Source: RPQK01 sp041946865 (GTDB lineage Bacteria; Acidobacteriota; UBA6911; RPQK01). From it: 14,458 nt of DNA. This document shows positions 6,787 through 13,324 of this stretch, in pieces (position 1 is the first letter of the stretch; each line of letters starts with the position of its first letter). Under the pieces are notes generated by a model. That model was not told the DNA's origin, did no database searches, and saw only the letters and a program-made list of their open reading frames with translations. The stretch covers positions 1 to 14,458 of the forward strand of contig JBHGBF010000137.1 of NCBI GenBank assembly GCA_041946865.1, in the 5' to 3' direction. The position numbers and the translations under genes are program-made.

Positions 6787-8454
6787 TTAATCGACGCTCT
6801 CGCCGCGCGGGCGGGACTTTCGTGAAGCGAGCTGTGTTTCCACTCGGGTGATCTCGTCCGCTTCAAACCTGGGCCACGGGACGCGTTTGCCATTCTGATC
6901 GGTCGCCTCAACCCCCGTGCCCGGCTCGCCAACTTCCCCGATTTCACATACGGCTATGCCCGCTTCGCGAATCTTGGCCTCCAAGTCACCGGTTCGGCCG
7001 GAAGGGCAGATGATGATCAAGCTGCCCGATCCGATAAGACCCAGCGGATCAAGCCCGATCAGAGCACACAGATCACGGGTCTCCGGGAAGACAGGTATCC
7101 GGTCGGTCCGCACGCGCACGCGGTGTCGGCAGGCCAGGCTCAACTCCTCCAGAGCCGTTGCCAGCCCGCCTTCGGTGACATCATGCATGCCGACGACAGA
7201 TCCCGTCTCAATGGCCAGCCGGCCTTCGGTGACGACGCTGATCCCCGGATCGAACAGAAATCTGCGGCATTTTTCAAGGCGATCCTCCGGCACGCCCAGC
7301 CTTGCTAATTCGCTTGCGAATTCCCGAGCCAGGATCGACGTCCCTTCTACCGAGACCCCCTTAGTCAAAAGGACCCGATCGCCTTCGGATGCGTTCTCTT
7401 TTCGCAAAAGGGCTGTGCGCGCCACTGTTCCGGCCAGGCAGCCGCTGACAACCGGCTGATTGACCGCAGGCGTGATCTCGGTATGCCCGCCGCAAAGGCT
7501 GATCCCCAGCTGCCGGCAGGTCTGATCCATGGTCTGCAAATGATCGCCCGCCTGCTCGGCCGTGGATCCCGGCGGCATGAGCAGTGTCGCCAGGAACCAG
7601 CGAGGAACGGCGCCGGCGGCTACCAGATCGTTGGCGTTGACGACGACTGCGTAATAACCGAGTTCATCTACCGTAAACGTGATCGGATCGGACTTCAACA
7701 CCAGGACATCCTGATCGGCCGGGAGGAGGGCCGCCGCCGCATCCTGGCCGACGTCCGGCCCGATAAGAAGACTCGGATCCGTTGAACGCAGGCCGGACAG
7801 CAGGGGCCCGAGCAGCTCATTCGGGAGCTTCCCGGGAGGCAGCGGCAAAAGGCGGCGGATCAGTCCCTCTACCTCTTCCAGGTCCGACAGCCGGTAATCG
7901 GGTGAACATCCTGAACCGTGGTCCGGATCTCCGTTTGTCAGCAGCGCGGTGATGGCGCCCGCCCGTTCGCCCGCCTGGATGTCGTACCGGAAATCCCCCA
8001 CGACAAGGACCTCCTCGACCGGTACTCCCATCCGCGCGGCGGCTACCTGAATTCCCTCCGGATCGGGCTTGGGGGCATAGCTGTCGTCACGGCTGAGAAT
8101 GACGGCGAAGTCTTCCCTCCGGATACCCTCGAACTTTTCGAGTGAACGCAGAACCATCGAGTATCGGTTGCGGGTAATGATGCCGAACGGGATCTGCTTT
8201 GACTTCAGAAAATTCAGAACCTCGATTGCCCGCGCGTTTGGCACGGCCTGCTGGGCCGCCTCCATCTCGAATTCCTCCAGGATTCGGTTCGCTTCGCGCC
8301 GTTCCGCATCCGGCAAGCTGTTGATGTACTCGAGGATAGTCTCGTTATCGGGACAGCGCAGGGCGGCTCGAATCTTGGGGAAGTCGAGAAGACCCGGCAC
8401 CGTGAGGGTTCCGTCAAAGTCGAATAACACGGCGCTCAGCTTGTTCTTGGGCAT
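6787..8454 (-). CDS. HAD-family phosphatase fused to a PurM/HypE-like AIR-synthase-related domain
   Basis: This 555-residue cytoplasmic protein joins two enzymes. Residues 1 to about 200 are a HAD-IA hydrolase of the phosphoglycolate-phosphatase type: motif I DFDGT (Asp12 nucleophile, Asp14), motif II Thr94 in GIITRN, motif III Lys129 in APKPDPEG, motif IV GDFRYD (Asp154, Asp158), with a helical cap between I and II. Residues about 215-540 have the PurM/AIR-synthase fold of the HypE/ThiL/SelD superfamily: GPDVGQDAA (232-240), KSDPITF (254-260), NANDLVAAGAVP (273-284), CGGHTEI (321-327), HDVTEGGLATALEE (424-437) and IGSGSLII (474-481). It lacks the C-terminal PRIC cysteine tail of true HypE and no hydrogenase genes are present, so hydrogenase maturation is unlikely. 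The AIR half probably binds ATP and phosphorylates a substrate, while the HAD half may remove a phosphate. The ATG at 8454 follows AGGGA by 5 bases. A glutamine amidotransferase gene lies 104 bases upstream on the same strand. Confidence 0.82.
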   Translation of the reverse strand: MPKNKLSAVLFDFDGTLTVPGLLDFPKIRAALRCPDNETILEYINSLPDAERREANRILEEFEMEAAQQAVPNARAIEVLNFLKSKQIPFGIITRNRYSMVLRSLEKFEGIRREDFAVILSRDDSYAPKPDPEGIQVAAARMGVPVEEVLVVGDFRYDIQAGERAGAITALLTNGDPDHGSGCSPDYRLSDLEEVEGLIRRLLPLPPGKLPNELLGPLLSGLRSTDPSLLIGPDVGQDAAAALLPADQDVLVLKSDPITFTVDELGYYAVVVNANDLVAAGAVPRWFLATLLMPPGSTAEQAGDHLQTMDQTCRQLGISLCGGHTEITPAVNQPVVSGCLAGTVARTALLRKENASEGDRVLLTKGVSVEGTSILAREFASELARLGVPEDRLEKCRRFLFDPGISVVTEGRLAIETGSVVGMHDVTEGGLATALEELSLACRHRVRVRTDRIPVFPETRDLCALIGLDPLGLIGSGSLIIICPSGRTGDLEAKIREAGIAVCEIGEVGEPGTGVEATDQNGKRVPWPRFEADEITRVETQLASRKSRPRGESVD

Positions 8455-8506
8455 GCACGTCCCTTTTTAAATCAGCAGATGGGAAAGGGGCAAGGGCTCG
8501 CAGGCA

Positions 8507-8527
8507 GGGAACGGAGAAGACGTTCCC
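8507..8527 (-). terminator. 7-bp hairpin between the amidotransferase and fusion genes
   Basis: GGGAACG (8507-8513) pairs with CGTTCCC (8521-8527) around a 7-base loop. It lies in the 104-base gap between the two - strand genes, below the amidotransferase stop. No T-run follows on the - strand, so it may be a weak attenuator or processing hairpin rather than a full terminator. Confidence 0.3.
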
Positions 8528-8558
8528 GACCGCCGTTGTCCAGATGTCCTGCGGTTGG

Positions 8559-9260
8559 TTACCGCGCTCTGAAAGGGAGCGTTAAATACGCCAGTAACTG
8601 CTCCATCAGGTCGTTGATCTCGCGGTACTTGTGCGGCCCGACCTCCAGGATCTGCGTCGCCGACTGAACGTATTGGGCCGGCACGAGTTCCGCGCGGCAC
8701 TGCGACACCATGGCCTGCGCGGACTCCGGCGTCGTTTCCAAGTGAAACTGGAGACCCACGACCCAGCGGCCGATCTGAAAAGCCTGGTTCTCGCAGCCCT
8801 CACTTCTCGCCAGGTGAACGGCGCCTGACGGCAGGTCGAACGTCTCTCCATGCCAATGAAAAGCGTCGATCGACGGGGGAAAAGAGAAAGCCGCCGGTTC
8901 GGCCGATGAAATCCCCTGTACGGGAAACCAACCGATCTCCTTGAGCCGATTCGGATAGACCCGAGCGCCCAACGCACTGGCGATCAGTTGAGCGCCAAGA
9001 CAGATCCCGAGAGCTCGTTTCCCGGCCTCGATGCAGTCTCGGATGAACCGCTTCTCTGCGACCAGCCAGGGGAAGTCGCTCTCATCGTTCACACTCATCG
9101 GTCCGCCCAGCATCACCAGGAGATCGATCTCACCGGGATCCGGCAGCGTCGTCGATTCAAAGAACGACGTGCGTGTAAGCGTCCAACCGGCCGCCCGGAG
9201 CCAGGGCTCGATACTGCCCGGAGTCTCAAAAGGGACATGCTGCAGGTAGTGCATCCGCAT
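8559..9260 (-). CDS. class I glutamine amidotransferase (GMP synthase-like)
   Basis: This 233-residue stand-alone class I (triad) glutamine amidotransferase releases ammonia from glutamine for a partner enzyme, or hydrolyses a gamma-glutamyl compound. The oxyanion strand VMLGGPMSV at 49-57 is followed by the nucleophile elbow GICLGAQ with Cys87, and the rest of the triad is in LQFHLETTPE (His173, Glu175). FHWHGETFDLP at 134-144 is the usual motif of the GMP-synthase-like subgroup, and the length fits it. No synthetase domain is attached. The start at 9260 follows GAAGG by 4 bases; a second ATG two codons later is nearly as good. It is the first gene of a probable two-gene unit with the HAD/AIR-synthase fusion, a pairing that recalls PurQ with PurL. 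It could equally act on a diffusible substrate. Confidence 0.9.
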   Translation of the reverse strand: MRMHYLQHVPFETPGSIEPWLRAAGWTLTRTSFFESTTLPDPGEIDLLVMLGGPMSVNDESDFPWLVAEKRFIRDCIEAGKRALGICLGAQLIASALGARVYPNRLKEIGWFPVQGISSAEPAAFSFPPSIDAFHWHGETFDLPSGAVHLARSEGCENQAFQIGRWVVGLQFHLETTPESAQAMVSQCRAELVPAQYVQSATQILEVGPHKYREINDLMEQLLAYLTLPFRAR

Positions 9261-9367
9261 CGTGCCTTCGTTTCCCGCTCAGGCCCGGTTACAAACGCTA
9301 CAGCCACCAACACGACGAATACCGCCACGCTCGGTCGAGTAAGCATAGCATGACCTGAGTCAATATC

Positions 9368-9385
9368 CCCCGGCAAAGCCCGGGG
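9368..9385. repeat. short GC-rich palindrome
   Basis: CCCCGG at 9368-9373 and CCGGGG at 9380-9385 form a 6-bp stem with loop CAAAGC. It sits in the 183-base gap between the divergent amidotransferase gene and the truncated gene at 9444. Nothing else could be assigned in that gap. The hairpin resembles short extragenic palindromes, but no second copy was seen here. Confidence 0.3.
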
Positions 9386-9443
9386 AATTGCTGACCGCTT
9401 AGCTCGGACGGCTGCGGAGAAGTCTACGAGAACTGGAGAGATT

Positions 9444-9656
9444 ATGACGAGCGATAAAATCCCGGAGATTTGGCTCGAACGCTTCCTGCTTGATGAGCTC
9501 CCGCCCAACGAGGCCGAGCAGGTTAGACAAGCTGGCCATAACCCGGGTCCGCGACGCGGCGCCGACCCGGGTTCGCTCAGGCGCGGCCCCGTAAAGGCAG
9601 TCAAACCCAAGAAGCACGGTGTTGCCGCAGTAGCCATTCCGGCCGGAGAATGCTGA
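9444..9656 (+). pseudogene. truncated anti-sigma-factor-like protein, N-terminal fragment
   Basis: The first 29 residues (MTSDKIPEIWLERFLLDELP and the following NEAEQVRQ) look like the N-terminal helix of anti-sigma-factor-like or zinc-finger-like membrane proteins that often begin with IWLERYLLGELPP in Acidobacteriota. This rests on remembered family patterns. A good ribosome binding site (GGAGA, 5 bases before the ATG) indicates a real gene start. After about base 9532 the frame changes to basic, Gly/Pro-rich residues without any domain and runs into DNA antisense to a GNAT gene, stopping at 9656. Normal members are much longer, with a membrane helix. The change coincides with the inverted repeat at 9540-9573, so the gene seems to be cut there. 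Confidence 0.5.
9540..9573. repeat. 34-bp inverted repeat at the junction of two truncated genes
   Basis: AACCCGGGTC at 9540-9549 and GACCCGGGTT at 9564-9573 are perfect 10-bp inverted arms around a 14-base GC-rich centre. The element lies exactly where homology of the anti-sigma-like fragment ends, before the end of the truncated GNAT gene at 9601. It could be a hairpin terminator for either gene or a recombination site. No T-run follows. Confidence 0.5.
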
Positions 9657-9981
9657 AGACCCAGTAATCCCGCGGCTGGCCACCGCAGGTCCTGAAAGCT
9701 CTGAGCCGTCCTTCACGTGTGAAGCCGGCCCGTTCGAGTACCCGCTCAGAGCGCGCGTTGCCGACCATGACGAAGGCATGCACCCGGTTGAGGCCGGGCT
9801 GTTCGAATGCCCATCCGAGGCAGGCCTCTACGGCTTGCGTCATCAGGCCCCGTCCCCAATACAGGCGATTCAGGTCGTAAGCAAGCTCGGCCCAGCCTTG
9901 GTTGAGTGAGAGTGCGTTGAAGCCGCAGGTGCCAATCAAGTCGTCCTCCGCCTCCCGAGCCACCGCCCACGTGCAGGAGCT
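9601..9981 (-). pseudogene. GNAT acetyltransferase (RimJ/RimL-like), 5'-truncated
   Basis: The frame encodes the C-terminal two thirds of a GNAT N-acetyltransferase: GTCGFNALSLNQGWAELAYD, then YWGRGLMTQAVEACLGWAF, where the acetyl-CoA loop RGLMTQA replaces the usual RGxGxEA, then NARSERVLERAGFTREGRLR and RDYWVFSILRPEW. This matches the RimJ/RimL acetyltransf_3 type, which runs to about 170-185 residues. Upstream, homology stops near CTWAVARE (about 9975) and the frame continues into unrelated sequence to a TGA near 10050, so the first 50-60 residues are missing. A GTG at 9963 gives a 120-residue ORF but cuts into the fold. The end, with a few extra residues (LLRQHRASWV), abuts the inverted-repeat junction. 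The product is probably not functional. Confidence 0.72.
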
Positions 9982-10121
9982 GCCGAGCTGACTTTTACAG
10001 CCAGTTAATTTACTCCTGTTTGAATTGCGAGGGGACAGTGAGCCGGGAAGTATTCAACCAGGGGTACTTACTCGTCCAGAAGCTACGCGACCGAGAGGAT
10101 GAAGCCACACTCAAAGCGCGG

Positions 10122-10373
10122 TCAAATCCGCAGACGTCTAAGGTCGGCGTACATCACCCGACCGAGGCGGATCAGCTTGAATCTCTTCTGATTGCGGCGA
10201 CCGCGTTTGACGATTTCCCTAAGGCAATTCAGACGGCGAAAGAACTCCGAGAGGAGAAGCTTCAGTTCCTGGCGCTCTTGAAGATCGCTAATCTGCTGGC
10301 GCATCGCTAAAAGGGCTGCCTTGAAGACTTCCTGAGGCGTCTGGTCCTCGGCCCTTATTAGAGCGAAGATCAT
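10122..10373 (-). CDS. small hypothetical protein coupled to the CHAP gene
   Basis: This 83-residue reading frame has an ATG at 10373 that overlaps the stop of the CHAP gene in an ATGA arrangement, the classic sign of translational coupling. An ATG at 10400 is also possible. The product is probably helical: TPQEVFKAALLAMRQQISDL, then a charged segment LLLSEFFRRLNCLREIV, and a basic tail (KRGRRNQKRFKLIRLGRV). No family is recognised. A competing + strand frame (GTG 10038 to TAA 10310) covers almost the same bases with equally ordinary codons, so the true strand cannot be settled by eye. The ATGA overlap favours the - strand frame. No ribosome binding site is seen for either. Confidence 0.4.
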   Translation of the reverse strand: MIFALIRAEDQTPQEVFKAALLAMRQQISDLQERQELKLLLSEFFRRLNCLREIVKRGRRNQKRFKLIRLGRVMYADLRRLRI

Positions 10374-11017
10374 GAGCCAACACGATCCGCTGCCATGCAT
10401 GCTGGCATGCCCCCTGGGATCAACCTAAGCCAGCCTAACACTCGAGGATGATCGACGAACCACTTCCCGTCACGGTGGGTGATCTCGAGAACTTCGCGGG
10501 AACTCCCAAAAGGACCTGGGTTTTGTTGCGCAACCTCCAGCGAGGTGTTTCCCACAGACGAGACTATTGCGACGTGACCGTATCGATTGAAAAGCCATGG
10601 GCCAAACACGAGGAGATCATCCGGTTCAGGTTTGAAGCTGCCCCCGTTTACGTACTGCAACATTCCTCTTCTTTGGTTCCAAGCGCCCATCTGAAAGCTC
10701 CGCATCAAAAAAGTCTTTGGCATGGCCATAAGGATCTGGCATGCGATGGTTATACCTTTCGAAATAATACCGTTTCACAAATTCCACACATTGAAAACGA
10801 ATACCGATGTTGTAACCGTCTTTCGAAAGATTCCGCCCTCTTGTTGTATTGACGCCACCGTTGAAGTAGATGATGACGCCATTTAGCTCGTCAATCGGTT
10901 GTCCGACTGAATACTGGGGGTGAGGTTAATACGAGTAGCGACCGCATAGGTACCTAAAATCAAGCCCGGCGCCAGCAATGCACAGCAGGTCAGCGATATC
11001 AATCTGCGTTTTCGCAT
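10370..11017 (-). pseudogene. CHAP-domain amidase/peptidoglycan hydrolase, broken by two frameshifts
   Basis: Reading three frames in turn restores a CHAP (cysteine, histidine-dependent amidohydrolase/peptidase) protein of about 215 residues. It starts at the ATG at 11017 with a membrane or signal segment (MRKRRLISLTCCALLAPGLI). At a run of five C (- strand, + positions 10916-10920) the frame must gain one base. It then reads LNGVIIYFNGGVN, GIRFQCVEFVKRYYFERYNH (catalytic Cys near residue 77) and PDPYGHAKDFFDAELSDGRL. Near 10677-10700 one extra base must be skipped, after which it reads LQYVNGGSFKPEPDDLLVF, GHVAIV (catalytic His near 148) and VLGWLR. Both catalytic residues and all domain blocks survive, so the damage is recent or a sequencing error. 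The segment 10680-10880 is visibly richer in A and T than its surroundings, suggesting acquisition from elsewhere. Confidence 0.72.
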
Positions 11018-11034
11018 ACTCCCTCTTGCGTCTA

Positions 11035-11242
11035 ACGTGTCCGCCTGCGTCATTCCCAGAGCCCCGTACTCGCGGCTGCTTGCAACCGATAGAATGGGTT
11101 TAGGGTGTGCTTGCTTGAAATGAAGGCTGGGATGAAACGGGTCTTGGTGGAATAGCCTGCAAGCCGTCCTGCCTTGCTCCCGAATTCTGTCTGGTAAACC
11201 GCTGAAGGCCTTTTGGAACCGCTCAGTGGTTCTCGATGTCAT
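11035..11242 (-). pseudogene. RelE/ParE-like toxin, 3'-truncated
   Basis: About 69 residues resemble a type II toxin of the RelE/ParE superfamily: TTERFQKAFSGLPDRIREQG, RLFHQDPFHPSLHFKQAHP and a degenerate strand PILSVASSREYGALG. Family members continue with a strand such as VIWFWIGSHADY; here the frame instead runs in phase through DARGS into the start of the CHAP gene at 11017, so the C-terminal 15-20 residues are absent. The in-frame join creates an artificial 119-residue ORF (11242 to 10883). Three bases upstream another frame ends at 11246 with LTKLEKAFAEAPTPQ, possibly the tail of a lost partner gene, but no antitoxin domain can be seen. Probably non-functional. Confidence 0.55.
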
Positions 11243-11372
11243 AGCTCATTGGGGGGTTGGAGCTTCCGCAAACGCCTTTTCCAGCTTAGTCAAGATATGA
11301 CCTCTTGCAATTCTACTACAGCCCTTCGCCAGACCACACCGAGCCAGGTGAATACCTGCACACTGCAAACAC

Positions 11373-11393
11373 CTCCTGTTTTGGGAACAGGAG
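11373..11393. repeat. 8-bp perfect hairpin
   Basis: CTCCTGTT at 11373-11380 and AACAGGAG at 11386-11393 form an 8-bp stem with loop TTGGG. It lies between the divergent toxin remnant and the TPR/TonB-C gene, 24 bases before that gene's candidate -35 box. It could be an operator or an upstream terminator. No T-run follows. Confidence 0.35.
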
Positions 11394-11416
11394 CAGGCTG
11401 AGGCAAGCCGCAGACC

Positions 11417-11446
11417 TTGACAGCCGGACCGGGGCGGGCCGAGAAT
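11417..11446 (+). promoter_or_regulatory. candidate promoter of the TPR/TonB-C gene
   Basis: A perfect -35 TTGACA at 11417-11422 is followed after 18 bases by GAGAAT at 11441-11446 (4 of 6 matches to TATAAT). The predicted start near 11453 gives a 30-base leader containing AAAGGA (11468-11473), 9 bases before the ATG at 11483. Confidence 0.4.
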
Positions 11447-11482
11447 CGGTTTGCCTTGCGTCGCACGAAAGGACGGCCTCCC

Positions 11483-12487
11483 ATGCGGTCCGTGTTCATC
11501 GCTTGTCTTTTGTGCCTTCCTCCGATTCACGCGGCCGGCCAGACGGTCAGCGCTGATTGCGCCGAGCTTTCGGAGTTGTTGGATCGACTGCGCGAATGCC
11601 TCAGCCCCCGATCCGCCGAAGAGGCGATTCCCGGGCTTCTGTCGGCAATCGAGAGGTCCCCTCGATGCGCGGAAGCTCACCTGCGCCTCGGGGAGTGCTA
11701 CTCGGCAACCGGTCAAGAGGATAACGCGCGGGCCTCCTATGAGAGGGCGCACGCGCTGGAACCTGGCCTCTCCGCCGCCTCGTCACACCTCGCGATCATG
11801 CAGGACCGCGAACTGCTCCAGCTGGCCGCCGCTGGGCTTAGAGCCAAAGAGTGGTTCCAGGCGCGGCGAGCCATTCGGACGTTGGCCGGGCACAATCCGG
11901 AGGATCTTCCTTTCGTTTTCCGCCTGGTGTACAGAAGCTGGGGTTCGGGATCAACCCAGGTCTTCCCGGCTCTCATGGAGGCCTATCGGCGCGGCCCGCG
12001 TCCCGAGATTTGCGGTCTGGTCGAATGCATGTGGCTCGACCAGTGTCCGGAGTGCGAGTTCGAAATCCTGACGGAGAAAGGGGCGACGCTGCTTGTTCTC
12101 GGCCGCAAGGAAGAAGCGGCCGCAGTGCGCAGGGAAGTCGAGGCGCGTCTTCAGTCTCCGGACCTCCTGCTCGTGGAAATGCCAAACGCCGAGTTTCTGG
12201 AGGCGTGCGGGCTTCCTTACCTAAAGGCTCAACCCCTCCGGCAGAAACTTCCGAAGTACACGCGTGAGGCCGCTGCCAAGAAGGTCCAGGGATCGGTCCT
12301 GTTGGAAGGAGTCATCGAGCGGGACGGACGAGTCCGGGACTTGGCAGTCCTGAAACCCCTCGAACAGAGCCTCGATCGTCGCTCGCTCGAAGTCGTGGGC
12401 AAAGACTGGAGGTTTCGCCCGGCGACGATCGGCGGGCAGCCGGTTCGACAACGAGCGAGAATGGAGATCAATTACCGATTGAAGTAG
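11483..12487 (+). CDS. periplasmic TPR protein with C-terminal TonB-like domain
   Basis: This 334-residue exported protein has a signal peptide (MRSVFIACLLCLPPIHAAGQ, cleavage near residue 18-20). Residues about 45-100 form one or two TPR-like helical repeats (AEAHLRLGECYSATGQEDNA, SYERAHALEPG). A middle region with several cysteines follows. The last ~80 residues (from KLPKYTREAAAKKVQGSVLL) match the TonB C-terminal domain as found in many single-gene bacterial homologues: VIERDGRVRDLAVLKPL, SLEVVGKDWRFRPATIGGQP, VRQRARMEINYRL. There is no TonB N-terminal anchor, proline-rich linker or ExbBD partner, so it is not a classical energy transducer. Such domains often mediate periplasmic protein or peptidoglycan contact. 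A TTG at 11417 would add 22 residues and hide the signal peptide; the ATG at 11483 with AAAGGA 9 bases upstream is preferred. It appears to be intact and monocistronic. Confidence 0.75.
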   Translation: MRSVFIACLLCLPPIHAAGQTVSADCAELSELLDRLRECLSPRSAEEAIPGLLSAIERSPRCAEAHLRLGECYSATGQEDNARASYERAHALEPGLSAASSHLAIMQDRELLQLAAAGLRAKEWFQARRAIRTLAGHNPEDLPFVFRLVYRSWGSGSTQVFPALMEAYRRGPRPEICGLVECMWLDQCPECEFEILTEKGATLLVLGRKEEAAAVRREVEARLQSPDLLLVEMPNAEFLEACGLPYLKAQPLRQKLPKYTREAAAKKVQGSVLLEGVIERDGRVRDLAVLKPLEQSLDRRSLEVVGKDWRFRPATIGGQPVRQRARMEINYRLK

Positions 12488-12607
12488 GAGTGAAGCCTTC
12501 AAATAGTCGCAATCCACTTGGCCTTTCCTCGAGAACCATGAATCGCAACTCTCGCCGCTTCCATCTCTCATGAACTGGCCGTACTCAAGCCCAACACCCT
12601 TGCGGCA

Positions 12608-13215
12608 ATGCATGGCTCGAGCTTCGTGGCGCGACGGCGAGTCGGCGTGAGCTACGAGGGGCGGCTGCGCTGGGGAAGAGACCAGGAGGCATTCTGGGGC
12701 GACTGCTTCAACGGCGTTAGAAACGAGAATCCGTGGGCCGCCCACGTGAAACCCGAGCGGCTGCCCAGGGAAGACCGCAGCATCGAGGTCCTCGGGATCA
12801 AGATCGCCAGGGAGCGCCAGATCGACCTGGGTCGGCCTTTCATGGCACGCTTCGGCGACTTCGCGCGCATCGAGGCTGCCGGCGCCATGAATGTGCGGGT
12901 GAGTCTCAAGAACGGAACAGTGGCGAACCTCAACCGCTCCGACGCCAGCGACTTCGACGATGGCGTACGCGTGTGGGACGGCCGGCGCGGCGTGGCCCCC
13001 GGAGAGCCAGGGTGATTCTCCACAGCGGCGAGGAGCTGCAGCTCGAGCGAACCGGAGACCTTGGCGACGTGAATGGCGGCATGCTGATCTTCGTCGAGGG
13101 CCGGCGCCCCGAGTATGTGCCGTGGACCGACATCGAGCAGATCGACTTCGACCGCCCGCCGGCGATGTACCCGCCGATCAGCGGGCGCTATAGCGAGTTT
13201 ACGGAGTCGCGCTAG
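12608..13215 (+). pseudogene. uncharacterised repeat-domain protein, frameshifted and shortened
   Basis: Two frames together give one protein of about 200 residues. The first (12608 to about 13010) carries YEGRLRWGRDQEAFWGDCFN, RPFMARFGDFARIEAAGAMN, VSLKNGTVANL and DDGVRVWDGRRGV. The second, entered near 13010, carries VILHSGEELQLERTGDLGD, MLIFVEGRRPEYVPWTDIEQ and IDFDRPPAMYPP, ending at TAG 13213-13215. From memory these blocks belong to a family of secreted proteins of unknown function built from repeats of the form RDGxEL...WxxxxxIxF; I expect additional repeats between the two halves. The join reads GVAPGEP directly before VILHSG, so a deletion with a frame change is likely. No signal peptide or ribosome binding site is present at 12608, although the frame is open back to 12542, so the 5' end is probably missing too. 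The function is unknown. Confidence 0.6.
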
Positions 13216-13289
13216 AAGCCGTCCGACCAAGTCACCCTCGCGCCCAAAGGCTGAATTGTAGTTCAAACCCTCAACATGGTTCAGATGCG

Positions 13290-13319
13290 TTGACAACTCC
13301 TCGGCTTAGCATCATGATG
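13290..13319 (+). promoter_or_regulatory. vapBC promoter with overlapping palindromic operator; leaderless start
   Basis: A perfect -35 TTGACA at 13290-13295 and CATGAT at 13313-13318 (4 of 6 matches) are separated by exactly 17 bases. A perfect 10-bp palindrome, CATCATGATG, covers 13310-13319, directly over the -10 box. VapB antitoxins autorepress by binding such palindromes. The expected transcription start, about 7 bases past the -10 box, is base 13325, the first base of the vapB ATG. No Shine-Dalgarno sequence is present. Confidence 0.5.
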
Positions 13320-13324
13320 ATTAC

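Noticed and set aside
6787..8454. Call as hydrogenase maturation factor HypE
   Set aside because: The C-terminal PRIC cysteine is absent, a HAD domain is fused to the N-terminus, and no hyp or hydrogenase genes are nearby.
9113..9350. - strand frame beginning MLTRPSVAVFVVLVAVAFVT, like a membrane peptide
   Set aside because: It runs out of frame into the amidotransferase gene, has no ribosome binding site and ends in Arg/Cys/Ser-rich shadow sequence. Only the first 30 residues look plausible, which is not enough to call a gene.
10448..10852. 134-residue + strand frame opposite the CHAP gene
   Set aside because: Antisense to strongly recognisable CHAP blocks (RFQCVEF, GHVAIV); no domain of its own.
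11030..11036. Integron attC-like core (GTCTAAC here, GCCTAAC at 10433-10439, GTTAGAC at 9532-9538)
   Set aside because: No matching opposite core at attC distance and no folded stem between cores. The 10433 copy encodes the conserved VLGWLR of the CHAP domain, and no integrase is present.
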